This document shows positions 25,083-33,077 of a stretch of DNA of 36,960 bases, piece after piece. Made by a program: the position numbers and the translations under genes. This DNA is from Caballeronia jiangsuensis (lineage in GTDB: Bacteria > Pseudomonadota > Gammaproteobacteria > Burkholderiales > Burkholderiaceae). The notes beneath the pieces were generated by a model. That model was not told where the DNA came from and did not search any database. It saw only the letters and a list, made by a program, of their open reading frames with translations. The stretch covers positions 1 through 36,960 of the forward strand of contig JFHF01000068.1 of NCBI GenBank assembly GCA_000648925.1, given 5' to 3'. The stretch's first letter is position 1. Every line of letters begins with the position of its first letter.

Positions 25083-26675
25083 TCAAGCGCCTTGCTGTTT
25101 CGCATCGCCGTACACGACGCGCACCGCAGGCACGAACCACGCGAGACACAAGCCGACGAACGCCGCCATCGCGGCCACCACCAGCCCGACGTGAATCGAT
25201 TCGACGAGCGCCATGCGTGCCGAATGCATCATCGCATCGCCCGACTGGCCCGCGGCGACGAGGCGTTCGATCAGCGCCGACTGTTCAGCACGATCGATCA
25301 GCAGGTCAGGGCTCGCGAACGATTTGAGCCACTGCGTCGCCTGATACGCATCCAGCGGACGATGCACATTGCGCGCATAGAAGTGCCCGAGCAGTGCGCC
25401 CGTGATCGCGGTGCCGAGCATGCCACCGAAAATGCGCAGCGATTGCAGCAATGCCGTAACCGCGCCGATCTGATCGTGCGCGACGATCTGTTGCGAGCAG
25501 ATCGTGAGATTCGTCGCGACGAGTCCGAGGCCGAGTCCGCTCGCGCCCATGCACGCCATCCACACGGCATGCGGCTCATGGCCGTTGAGCGACACGAGCG
25601 CGAGACAGCCTGCCACGCACAGCGCGAAGCCCGCATACATGAGCACGTTGGCGCGCGGGATACGGGTGACGATGCGATTGTTGAGCATGCTGCCGACGCT
25701 GGTGCCGAGCAGGAGCGGCGTGATCAACATGCCCGAATCGTGCGGCGACATGCCGTAGCCGCCCTGAAACAGCAGCGGAATATAGAAGGCCATCGAGAAG
25801 AGCGCGAAGCCGCCGAGCACGGAGATCGCGAAGAGCGCGGCGAGCTTGCGATCGACGAGCACATCGACGGGCACGACGGGATAGCCCATGCGCTTCTCCC
25901 AGAAGTACAGCGTCGCGCCGAGCACCAGCGTGACGAGCGCGAGCACGATCGTCATGCCGCTCACGCCTTCCTTCGGCAGCAATTCGATCAGCAGTTGCAG
26001 AGCGCCGAGCGTCACCGCGACGACACACGCGCCGAGCCAGTCGAGTTGAATCCGTCCGCGCGCCTTCAGACGATGTAGATTCGGCACGAACAACAGCACG
26101 AACATCAGCGAGACGATGCCGATGGGCACGTTGACGAAGAACACGAGCCGCCAGCCGCGCATCTGCGTGAGCATGCCGCCGAGCGTCGGGCCGATCACAT
26201 TGGCCACGCCGAATGTCGACGTGACGAGTACGAGCCAGCGCAAACGCAGCTTCGGATCGGGAAAGAGATCGGCCACGGCGGCGAATACCGTCCCGAGCAG
26301 GATGCCGCCGCCGATGCCCTGCACACCGCGCGCGATCACTAGAAACAACATGCTGTTCGCGAATCCGCATAGCACGGACGCCAGCGTGAACAGCACGATG
26401 GCCGCGAGCAGAAAAGGCTTGCGTCCATACAGATCGCCGAGCCGCCCAAAAATCGGAATCGTGATGACGGAGGCGAGCATGTACGAGGTCGCGACCCACG
26501 CGTATAGATCGAAGCCCTTCAGTTCCGCGACGATGCGCGGCATCGCGGTGCCGACGATGGTCTGGTCGAGCGCGACCAGCATCGTGACGAAGGCGATGCC
26601 GAGCATCGCGAGCAGCGATTCGCGAAACGGCAGGCGCTGCCGTTCCGGATCGTGAACGTCAGCGAACGAGTTCAT
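25083..26675 (-). CDS. MFS exporter of the DHA2 (EmrB/QacA) family
   Basis: A 530-residue drug:H+ antiporter with about 14 predicted membrane helices. Motif A is GRLGDLYGRKPF, helix 1 carries the DHA2 motif LDQTIVGTAMPRI, and motif C is GPTLGGMLT. The ATG at 26675 gives the usual start; a GTG at 26690 adds five residues and has no better ribosome site. No HlyD/EmrA-type adaptor gene is adjacent, so this would work as a single-component inner-membrane exporter. The gene converges on the Nudix gene, with 28 bp between stops. Substrate is not predictable. Confidence 0.92.
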   Translation of the reverse strand: MNSFADVHDPERQRLPFRESLLAMLGIAFVTMLVALDQTIVGTAMPRIVAELKGFDLYAWVATSYMLASVITIPIFGRLGDLYGRKPFLLAAIVLFTLASVLCGFANSMLFLVIARGVQGIGGGILLGTVFAAVADLFPDPKLRLRWLVLVTSTFGVANVIGPTLGGMLTQMRGWRLVFFVNVPIGIVSLMFVLLFVPNLHRLKARGRIQLDWLGACVVAVTLGALQLLIELLPKEGVSGMTIVLALVTLVLGATLYFWEKRMGYPVVPVDVLVDRKLAALFAISVLGGFALFSMAFYIPLLFQGGYGMSPHDSGMLITPLLLGTSVGSMLNNRIVTRIPRANVLMYAGFALCVAGCLALVSLNGHEPHAVWMACMGASGLGLGLVATNLTICSQQIVAHDQIGAVTALLQSLRIFGGMLGTAITGALLGHFYARNVHRPLDAYQATQWLKSFASPDLLIDRAEQSALIERLVAAGQSGDAMMHSARMALVESIHVGLVVAAMAAFVGLCLAWFVPAVRVVYGDAKQQGA

Positions 26676-26720
26676 GACGGGCGCGAGCACGCAAGTTGTT
26701 ACGTGCTCGCGAGCGGGAGC

Positions 26721-27086
26721 CTACTGCCCGCCTTCCTGAATCGTCAGAACATTTTTCACGGACGTGACGCCGCTCACGCCTTTCGCGATCGACACGGCCT
26801 TGTCGATCTGCTCCGCGTCGGCGGCGTGTCCGGCGAGCGTGATCGCGCCGTTCTTCGCGATCACGTCGATGCCGTTCAGATCGACGCCTCCTTTCTGCAT
26901 CGCCTGCGACACTTTCCTGCTGAGCGCATGGTTGGCCTTGCGGGCCGACGATTTCGAGCTTCCGGCGCTCGCCGATGGCGTGGCCGACGGTGTCGAGGCC
27001 GCATCGCTGGTCTGGGACCATGCGTTGACGGAGAAGGCAATCGCTGATGCAACGGCGGCAAGTCTGAGCGCATTGATCGTTTTCAT
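26721..27086 (-). CDS. Periplasmic BON-domain protein
   Basis: A 121-residue exported protein. The N-terminus MKTINALRLAAVASAIAFSVNAWS is a Sec signal peptide, likely cleaved before QTSDAAS. A low-complexity Ser/Ala/Thr linker follows, then one BON domain (about 55-117) with the GVDLNGIDVIAKNGAITLAGHAAD core and GVTSVKNVLTI ending. BON domains bind phospholipid or envelope components and are common in osmotic-stress proteins such as OsmY. The ATG at 27086 has GGAG nine bases upstream. It may form a unit with the MFS gene 45 bp downstream. Confidence 0.88.
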   Translation of the reverse strand: MKTINALRLAAVASAIAFSVNAWSQTSDAASTPSATPSASAGSSKSSARKANHALSRKVSQAMQKGGVDLNGIDVIAKNGAITLAGHAADAEQIDKAVSIAKGVSGVTSVKNVLTIQEGGQ

Positions 27087-27180
27087 CGCTTGGCTCCAGG
27101 TTGGCTTCATTGACTGTGGTGGCACGAGGGCACGATGCATTCTAGTCGCGGCTTCGCCATATCGCAGGGAATCGGGCCAT

Positions 27181-28116
27181 TCATTTCGCGAACGCGCGCA
27201 ATTCCGCGGATGACAGGAAGAAATCGCCGTTGTCCGCGAGCCGTTCGATCATGAAGTCAATGAACGTTCGCACTCGAAGCGGCTGCTCCGTCCGATGCCG
27301 GTAGTAGATGTAGATCGATTCGCGCTGCGTCAGATGCCGCGTGAGCAAGGGCACGAGCCGCCCTTCGCGGATATGCGTGACCGCCGAGAAACTCCCGAGC
27401 TGGCCGATCGCGAGACCGGCGAGCACGGCGTCGGCTTCCGCATCGATATCGTTGGTGCAGAGCGCCGCCGCGATCTCGCGGTAGACGATCTCGTCGCCGA
27501 TCATGAATTCCCACGGCGCCTGCTTGCCCGTGTTCGCGCGGCGATAGCCGGTGCAACGATGCGACGCGAGATCGTCGACGGTACGCGGCGCGCCGTGTCG
27601 TTCGATATACGCGGGCGACGCGCACACGATGAGCTGGATCGGCACGAGTCGCCTTGCAATCGCGCCGCCGGCGGGCGCCGAGCCGCCGCGCAAACCGACA
27701 TCGGCGCGTTCCTCGACGAGATCGGTGAAATGGTCGTCGAAACGCACATCGAGCTCGACGTCGGGATAGAGCGCCGCGAACGCCAGCACCGGCGGCCACA
27801 ACGCGCGCCCGAGCGCTTTCGGCGCGCTGATGCGCAACGGACCCGCGATGTCTTCCTTTGCGCTCTTCGCATCCGCGATAGCCGACGTGAGCATCCCGAG
27901 CGCCGGCTCGACGTTCTGCAATAGCCTTTGCCCTTCTTCGGTCAGCGAGAGCTTGCGCGTCGTGCGATGAAAGAGGCGCACGCCGAGGGATTTTTCGAGC
28001 TGCATCACCGCGTGACTCGCGGCTTGCGGCGAAATCCCCTGATCAATGGCCGCACGCCGCAGACTGCCGAGCGTGGCGGCGCGCACGAAGATCGAAATCG
28101 CGCGGACCTCGTTCAT
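27181..28116 (-). CDS. LysR-family regulator divergent from an SDR
   Basis: A 311-residue LysR regulator of the DsdC/CrgA-like class, with HTH LGSLRRAAIDQGISPQAASHAVMQLEKSLG and an effector domain starting GPLRISAPKALGR. The ATG at 28116 gives the usual MNEVRAISIF start; GGGG lies nine bases upstream. The gene is head to head with the SDR gene, separated by 121 bp that contain inverted repeats, so it probably regulates that dehydrogenase. This arrangement is frequent in Burkholderia. The inducer is unknown. Confidence 0.9.
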   Translation of the reverse strand: MNEVRAISIFVRAATLGSLRRAAIDQGISPQAASHAVMQLEKSLGVRLFHRTTRKLSLTEEGQRLLQNVEPALGMLTSAIADAKSAKEDIAGPLRISAPKALGRALWPPVLAFAALYPDVELDVRFDDHFTDLVEERADVGLRGGSAPAGGAIARRLVPIQLIVCASPAYIERHGAPRTVDDLASHRCTGYRRANTGKQAPWEFMIGDEIVYREIAAALCTNDIDAEADAVLAGLAIGQLGSFSAVTHIREGRLVPLLTRHLTQRESIYIYYRHRTEQPLRVRTFIDFMIERLADNGDFFLSSAELRAFAK

Positions 28117-28123
28117 GGACGCC

Positions 28124-28185
28124 CCGATTCGCAAATTAAAGTTGATTATCAGTCTAGCGTTTGACGGCTAGTTCGTGCGAATCGG
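28124..28185. promoter_or_regulatory. Divergent LysR/SDR control region with inverted repeats
   Basis: CCGATTCGCA (28124-28133) and TGCGAATCGG (28176-28185) are perfect 10-bp inverted arms 42 bp apart. Between them lies CTAGC-N8-GCTAG (28154-28171), a LysR-type element, and a GATAAT -10 candidate on the minus strand (28150-28145) for the LysR gene. Confidence 0.5.
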
Positions 28186-28237
28186 ACGCCCTATGCTTCG
28201 TTTCACGTTCACCACCACCGGCACAACGGAGCACATC

Positions 28238-29095
28238 ATGAGCAACGCAACCCAACAGCAATACAAGCGCGTCTGGTTCATCACGGGCGCATCGCGCGGC
28301 CTCGGCGCGCTGATCGCACGCGCGGCGCTCGACGACGGCAACGCGGTCGTCGCAGCAGGCCGCAATGTCGCGGCGATCGTCGAGCGCCTCGGCGAATCGC
28401 CCGCGCTGCTGCCGGTCGCGCTCGACGTCACGAGCGAAGCGCAGGCCAAGGCAGCCGTCGAAGCCGCCGTCGCGAAGTTCGGCCGCATCGACGTGCTGAT
28501 CAACAACGCGGGCTTCGGACTGCTCGCGGCCGTCGAAGAATCGAGCGACGCCGACGTGCGCCGCATGTTCGACACGAACGTCTTCGGCCTTCTCAACGTG
28601 ACGCGCGCCGTGCTGCCCGTGATGCGCAAGCAGAAGAGCGGCCACGTCGTGAACATGTCGTCGATAGGTGGTTATCGCTCGGCAGCGGGATTCGGCGTCT
28701 ATTGCTCGACGAAATTCGCCGTCGAAGGCATCACCGAAGCGCTGCATGCGGAACTGCAACCGCTCGGCATTCACGCGACCGTCGTCGAGCCGGGTTACTT
28801 TCGCACGGACTTTCTGGATGCGTCGTCGCTTCTCGTGGGCAAGGACATCATCGACGATTACGATGCGACTTCGGGCAATGTGCGGCGCTTCGCTGTGGGC
28901 ATGAATCACAATCAGCCGGGCGATCCGGAGAAGCTCGCGACCGCGCTCGTCACGCTCGCGGATGCGCACACGCCGCCGCTGCGTCTCGCGCTCGGCACCG
29001 ACACGCTGAAGGCCATCGCGGAGAAGAACGCGTATGTCGCGGCGGAAACGGAAATCTGGCGCGCGTTGTCGGCTTCTACGGACTTCGCTGTCTGA
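28238..29095 (+). CDS. Short-chain dehydrogenase/reductase (SDR)
   Basis: A 285-residue classical SDR. The cofactor loop is TGASRGLG (16-23), the structural motif is NNAG (89-92), and the catalytic residues are Ser in NMSSIGG (141-142), Tyr155 and Lys159 in YCSTK. An Arg after the glycine motif suggests NADPH preference. It resembles the many SDRs annotated as oxidoreductases in Burkholderia; the substrate is unknown. The ATG at 28238 has GGAG eight bases upstream; the in-frame start at 28175 would begin within the inverted repeat. Regulation by the divergent LysR protein is likely. Confidence 0.92.
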   Translation: MSNATQQQYKRVWFITGASRGLGALIARAALDDGNAVVAAGRNVAAIVERLGESPALLPVALDVTSEAQAKAAVEAAVAKFGRIDVLINNAGFGLLAAVEESSDADVRRMFDTNVFGLLNVTRAVLPVMRKQKSGHVVNMSSIGGYRSAAGFGVYCSTKFAVEGITEALHAELQPLGIHATVVEPGYFRTDFLDASSLLVGKDIIDDYDATSGNVRRFAVGMNHNQPGDPEKLATALVTLADAHTPPLRLALGTDTLKAIAEKNAYVAAETEIWRALSASTDFAV

Positions 29096-29193
29096 TCGAT
29101 TGCACATAACACCGCGACCATTTTCAGCATAATTCCGCGGGCATGAATCAGGCGGCATAAGGCTCGAGCGGCATCGTCCGTAACGGCCCTGCG

Positions 29194-29228
29194 TTGACCA
29201 TCGCAATATCCGTCCGTATATTGCGATG
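29194..29228 (+). promoter_or_regulatory. Strong promoter covered by a perfect 30-bp inverted repeat
   Basis: TTGACC (29194-29199), 17 bases, then TATATT (29217-29222) form a near-consensus sigma-70 promoter pointing to the LysR gene at 29284. CATCGCAATAT (29199-29209) and ATATTGCGATG (29218-29228) are perfect 11-bp inverted arms around CCGTCCGT. The palindrome covers the spacer and the -10 box, so a bound protein would block initiation. The leader would be about 55 nt. Confidence 0.65.
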
Positions 29229-29283
29229 ACACAGGGCCACGACGACGACAAGATGCCCCCCACGCCAGAGGTCAAGCCGCACG

Positions 29284-30213
29284 ATGTCCAGGGAAAGCAT
29301 CGACTCGCACATGATTCGTGTGCTGCATACGCTCCTTACCGAGTCGAGCGTGTCGCGCGCCGCCAGTCTGCTCGGACAATCGCAGCCTACGGTGAGCATC
29401 GCATTGCGCCGTTTGCGCGAGATCACCGGCGATCCGTTGCTGGTGCGTAGCGGCAGCCGCATGGTGCCGACGAGCCACGCCCTCACGCTGATCGAGCCGG
29501 CCGCGCAGGCGCTCAGCAACATCGACGCGATCCTGCATCCGAACACAACGTTCGATCCCGTCGCGAGCACGCGCACGTTTCGCATCGGCTCGCCGGATTA
29601 TCTCGACGTGTTCTTCGTGCCCGCCGTCATCGATGCGTTCCATCAGGCCGCGCCGCTCGCGAAGCTCGAATTCAAGCATCTGATGATGGTGGACGGCGGC
29701 TATGAGAACGGGCTCGAAACGGGCCTGCTCGATCTCGTCATCGGCAACTGGAGGACGCCGCCGGAGCATCTGCATCTGCAACCGTTGTGCAAGGACGAAC
29801 TCGTGTGCCTGATGCGCTCGGATCATCCCATCGGCAATGGCGCGCTCACACGCGATGCATACGAAAGCGCCGAGCATCTTTCGGTCACGACGTACAACAC
29901 GACGGCATGGGGCACCATCGACACTGAACTCGCGCGCAACGGCCTCACGCGCACCGTGACGACCACGCTGCCCTACTTCGGCATGGCGCCGTATGTGCTC
30001 GTGCGTTCCGATCTTCTCTTCACGACGACGCGCGCGCTCGCATCGCACTATGCGCGGATTCTGCCGTTGCGCATCGAGCCGATTCCCGGCGAAACGAATG
30101 CGTTGACCTACTATCAGCTGTGGCACGAGAGAACGCATCGCAGTGCCGCGACGCGCTGGCTGCGCAAGCTCGTGACGACCGTTTCGCGCACGCTCGTCAG
30201 CGACATCGCCTGA
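29284..30213 (+). CDS. LysR-family regulator, NodD/PcpR-like
   Basis: A 309-residue LysR regulator with HTH TESSVSRAASLLGQSQPTVSIALRRLREITGDPLLVR, whose spacing and LLVR ending are typical of the NodD/NahR/PcpR branch that responds to aromatic compounds. The effector domain begins TRTFRIGSPDYLDVFF. The ATG at 29284 is used; the N-terminus before the HTH is short but complete. The gene is not divergent from any operon, so its targets are unlinked or it acts on the nearby Rieske operon, which is speculation. Its promoter carries the operator-like palindrome at 29199-29228. Confidence 0.9.
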   Translation: MSRESIDSHMIRVLHTLLTESSVSRAASLLGQSQPTVSIALRRLREITGDPLLVRSGSRMVPTSHALTLIEPAAQALSNIDAILHPNTTFDPVASTRTFRIGSPDYLDVFFVPAVIDAFHQAAPLAKLEFKHLMMVDGGYENGLETGLLDLVIGNWRTPPEHLHLQPLCKDELVCLMRSDHPIGNGALTRDAYESAEHLSVTTYNTTAWGTIDTELARNGLTRTVTTTLPYFGMAPYVLVRSDLLFTTTRALASHYARILPLRIEPIPGETNALTYYQLWHERTHRSAATRWLRKLVTTVSRTLVSDIA

Positions 30214-30217
30214 AAGC

Positions 30218-30246
30218 AAAAAAACGCCGCGTGCAAAGCGCGGCGT
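30218..30246 (-). terminator. Terminator of the leftward Rieske/rubredoxin operon
   Basis: ACGCCGCG (30224-30231) pairs with CGCGGCGT (30239-30246) around a seven-base loop. The A7 run at 30218-30224 becomes a U-run on the minus strand, so it ends the leftward transcript about 110 nt after the reductase stop. The rightward LysR transcript reads the same stem but without a U-tract after it. Confidence 0.75.
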
Positions 30247-30356
30247 CAATGCGTTCATCCGATGAGCAAAGCGACAGGCCCTCGGTGCATCATCAGTGAA
30301 CGCGACGCTGGTCGGTCAGAAGCAAGCTGCGTCGTTATCGTTGTTCGATCTTCGGT

Positions 30357-31526
30357 TCAGAAGCTTCCCGCCGCCATCGCCTTGATGAGCGCAGCCTTGC
30401 CTTGCGTCGCCGCGCCGAGCAATGCGAAGCCGAGCGCGCGCTTGTCGGCGGCGTGTTCGCACAGCGCGGCAAGGCCGTCGAGCGGATCGTCGCTCGCGGG
30501 CGCAAAACGCCATGTGCCGGATTCATTCGGCGGCACGACGACCGTCGGCGATGCGGGCGATTTCACCGTGATCGGCATGACCGGAAAATCGACGCACGTC
30601 GGCTCGCCGGCGAGCGTGCGTGCGAGTGCGCGGGCGGCATGCATGATCGGCAGGACATACGGCTGCACCTTGCCTTCGATCGCCGCGCAATCGCCCAATG
30701 CGTAGATATCGGGCGCGCTGGTTCTGCACCACGCGTCGGTGCGAATGCCGATGTCGATATCGAGCCCCGCCTGCGCCGCCAGTTCGGTGCGAGGCGCAAG
30801 ACCGATCGCCGATAACACCACATCCGCGCCGATGACTTCACCGTCGTTCAACGTGACGTCGTAGCCCGATTCACGCCTGTTCACGCACGCAACCGATTGC
30901 CCCAGCCGCAGGCGAATGCCATGACGATCCAGCGCGCGCGCGAATGCGTCGCCGGCGAGTTCGGGAAGCAATCGCGACAGCGGCGTGGCCGCGGGATCGA
31001 TCAGCGTCACGTCATAACCCGCGAGCGCGAGATCGTTGGCGAATTCGCAGCCGATCAATCCCGCGCCGAGCAATGCGATCGATTTCGCGCCTTCGATACG
31101 CGCCCTGAATCGCGCGTAATCGTCGAGACTGTTCACGGAAAGCACGTCGGACGCGCCATCGCCGACAAGCGGAATGCGGCGTGCGTCCGCGCCCAGCGCG
31201 AGCACGAGTTTCGCGTAACGAAGCGGCGCGCCGTTCACGATCACCTCATGCGCATCGGCTGCGATGCGCTCCACCTTGCGATGCGCGATGATGCCCGCGT
31301 TCAGTTGCGCGCGCATTGCGCCGGCATCGAACGTGACGAGTTCATGCGGCGCCTTCTTCATCGCGAGCGCGTTGGAGAGCGTCGGCTTCGAATAGAAATC
31401 GCCGGCATCTTCGCTGATGAGCACGACGGGCACGTTCTTGTCGAGCTTGCGCAGTTCGCGCGCGACCGTATAACCGGCGATGCCCGTGCCGACGATGATC
31501 ACGCGATCTTCGGTATCAGTGCTCAT
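30357..31526 (-). CDS. Rubredoxin-NAD(+) reductase (AlkT-like FAD oxidoreductase)
   Basis: A 389-residue FAD/NAD(P)-dependent reductase that passes electrons from NADH to rubredoxin. The FAD-binding N-terminal motif is VGTGIAGYTVARELRK, the NADH-binding motif is LLGAGLIGCEFANDLA, and the second FAD contact is DIYALGDCAAIEG. The ATG at 31526 overlaps the rubredoxin stop (ATGA), so the two proteins are made in a coupled way. With the Rieske oxygenase upstream this completes a three-component oxygenase system. AlkT usually serves alkane hydroxylase AlkB, which is not present here. Confidence 0.92.
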   Translation of the reverse strand: MSTDTEDRVIIVGTGIAGYTVARELRKLDKNVPVVLISEDAGDFYSKPTLSNALAMKKAPHELVTFDAGAMRAQLNAGIIAHRKVERIAADAHEVIVNGAPLRYAKLVLALGADARRIPLVGDGASDVLSVNSLDDYARFRARIEGAKSIALLGAGLIGCEFANDLALAGYDVTLIDPAATPLSRLLPELAGDAFARALDRHGIRLRLGQSVACVNRRESGYDVTLNDGEVIGADVVLSAIGLAPRTELAAQAGLDIDIGIRTDAWCRTSAPDIYALGDCAAIEGKVQPYVLPIMHAARALARTLAGEPTCVDFPVMPITVKSPASPTVVVPPNESGTWRFAPASDDPLDGLAALCEHAADKRALGFALLGAATQGKAALIKAMAAGSF

Positions 31527-31693
31527 GCCGTCACCACCTGCATGTCGAAGTCCTGCTTGCCGGTGCCGCAATCGGGGCAGAGCCAGTCATCGGGCACGTC
31601 TTCCCAGCGCGTGCCCGCCGCGATGCCCGCTTCGGGCAAGCCTTGCGTTTCGTCGTAACGAAAGCCGCAAATCACGCATTCCCAGATCTTCAT
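31523..31693 (-). CDS. Rubredoxin
   Basis: A 56-residue rubredoxin with the two iron-binding CxxC knuckles, Cys6/Cys9 in CVICG and Cys39/Cys42 in CPDCG, and the family core YDE, GIAAGTRWEDVPDDWLCPDC. It is a one-electron carrier between the reductase encoded downstream and an oxygenase. It starts 22 bp after the Rieske gene's stop and overlaps the reductase start by four bases. The tight packing argues that the physiological acceptor is the Rieske oxygenase encoded upstream. Confidence 0.95.
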   Translation of the reverse strand: MKIWECVICGFRYDETQGLPEAGIAAGTRWEDVPDDWLCPDCGTGKQDFDMQVVTA

Positions 31694-31715
31694 GATGATG
31701 TGCTCCGTATGCGTT

Positions 31716-32771
31716 TCAGCGGACGTAGTTCTGGCCAAGCCCGATCTCGGCGAGCGCGCGGCGATACGCACCCGACGAGCGATCGGCGAGGATGGGCGCT
31801 TCGGCGGCGCGATCGATCGGCAAGTCTTCGGGACATTGCAGCTCGACGATCGCGCGGTCTTCTTCGAACACTTGCCGGTTAAACGCGTAGACGTCGTCGA
31901 GCGGCAGGTCCTTGTCGAAGTTGCGCGCGATCGGCACGAACAGACGCGTGAGGCGCGCGGACACGGGGCTCGCCGCGTTGAGGATCGCGAGCCGTCCGCC
32001 TTCGGGAAACTGCACGGTGAGACGCGCGAAGAACGGCACATCGACTTCGAACACGCGGCGCCACAGAAAGCCCTCGGGCGCGCGATGCTGCATCGACTTC
32101 GGGAAGTTGCTCACGCTGCTCACATACTCCGCGCGCATTCCGTTGTCGCGACGCTCGACCGTATAGTTCGGCACGACGGGATTGCGCCGGTCCGCGAAGC
32201 TGTGATGATGAATCCACGCGAAGTGCGCGACATCGATGAAGCCTTCGGTCTGACGCCCCGCCGGTGCCTTGATGTCGATGGAAGGCGGCAGGATCTGCTG
32301 GAAGCCTTCAGTGTTCCATGCGGGAAAGTCGGGCAACGGTTGCGCGCCGCCGCCGAGCGAGACCCAGACGAGGCCGTAGGCTTCCTGCGCGGCATACGTC
32401 GTCAGGCACAGGCGATCCGGAATCGGCCCGCCTTCCTGCGACGGAATGTGATTGCACTTGCCGTTCGCGCCATACGAGAGGCCGTGATACGGACACACGA
32501 GGTTGCCGTTCTCGACCCAGCCCTGGCTCAGCGGCGCGCCGCGATGCGGGCACACGTCACGCGCGGCCACGAGCGTGCCGTTCGAGCGGAACACGACGAG
32601 CGATTCATCGAGCAGTTGCGCTCTGAACGGCTTGTCCGCGATATCCGATGCGAACGCGACCGGATGCCAGTACTGGCTCAGGATTTGCCAGTCATGCGGA
32701 TCGAACGTGCAGTTGCGAGGAAGGTTGGGTGCGCGCTGGAAGGTGAGCGGCGCGACGGTGGGGGTCGCCAT
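31716..32771 (-). CDS. Rieske non-haem iron oxygenase, oxygenase component
   Basis: A 351-residue Rieske oxygenase. The [2Fe-2S] ligands are Cys74, His76, Cys93 and His96 (CPHRG ... CPYHG); the mononuclear iron site is in FIDVAHFAWIHHHSF, with His183, His188 and Asp180 probably bridging. The small single-subunit form resembles the O-/N-demethylase type (VanA, dicamba monooxygenase) more than large-subunit ring dioxygenases; no small beta subunit is encoded. The ATG at 32771 has GGAG ten bases upstream; the in-frame extension to 33044 is non-coding and crosses a terminator. It heads the operon with rubredoxin and rubredoxin reductase. Substrate unknown. Confidence 0.92.
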   Translation of the reverse strand: MATPTVAPLTFQRAPNLPRNCTFDPHDWQILSQYWHPVAFASDIADKPFRAQLLDESLVVFRSNGTLVAARDVCPHRGAPLSQGWVENGNLVCPYHGLSYGANGKCNHIPSQEGGPIPDRLCLTTYAAQEAYGLVWVSLGGGAQPLPDFPAWNTEGFQQILPPSIDIKAPAGRQTEGFIDVAHFAWIHHHSFADRRNPVVPNYTVERRDNGMRAEYVSSVSNFPKSMQHRAPEGFLWRRVFEVDVPFFARLTVQFPEGGRLAILNAASPVSARLTRLFVPIARNFDKDLPLDDVYAFNRQVFEEDRAIVELQCPEDLPIDRAAEAPILADRSSGAYRRALAEIGLGQNYVR

Positions 32772-33027
32772 GATTGTTGTCTCCAATCTGCTGGGTCTTG
32801 ATGGCGGTCTTGCACGATGCGACCGCGTGGAGATAACGATATCGGTGTAAGGCGTGTCGCCCAATCGCTGGGGGGACATTGAGTCTATGTTTGGGAGGGA
32901 ATGGGGCGTGGCGAAGTGATAGCTTTGAACAAGGTGCCTGGACATGAATGCAATCGATGCGATCCCCACTGCCATTCGCGCGTCGTATGCGGATGCGGTC
33001 GAGCGAGGCGGCGCGCATCGCACCCAT
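32772..33027. other. Intergenic leader region upstream of the Rieske operon
   Basis: About 256 bp without a supportable gene between the Rieske start and the ilvD terminator. It presumably holds the Rieske promoter. I see a GATAACGATATC imperfect palindrome near 32835 but no clear -35/-10 pair. Confidence 0.35.
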
Positions 33028-33053
33028 AAAAAAAGCCGCTCCAAAGAGCGGCT
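33028..33053 (-). terminator. Terminator of ilvD
   Basis: AGCCGCTC (33034-33041) pairs with GAGCGGCT (33046-33053) across CAAA. An A7 run (33028-33034) gives the U-tract on the minus strand, 25 nt past the ilvD stop. Confidence 0.85.
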
Positions 33054-33077
33054 CTCAACACTGCGATCAACCCAGCC

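Noticed and set aside
29199..29228. The 30-bp inverted repeat as a terminator for the SDR gene
   Set aside because: No T-run follows either arm, it lies over 100 bp past the SDR stop, and it overlaps a good promoter.
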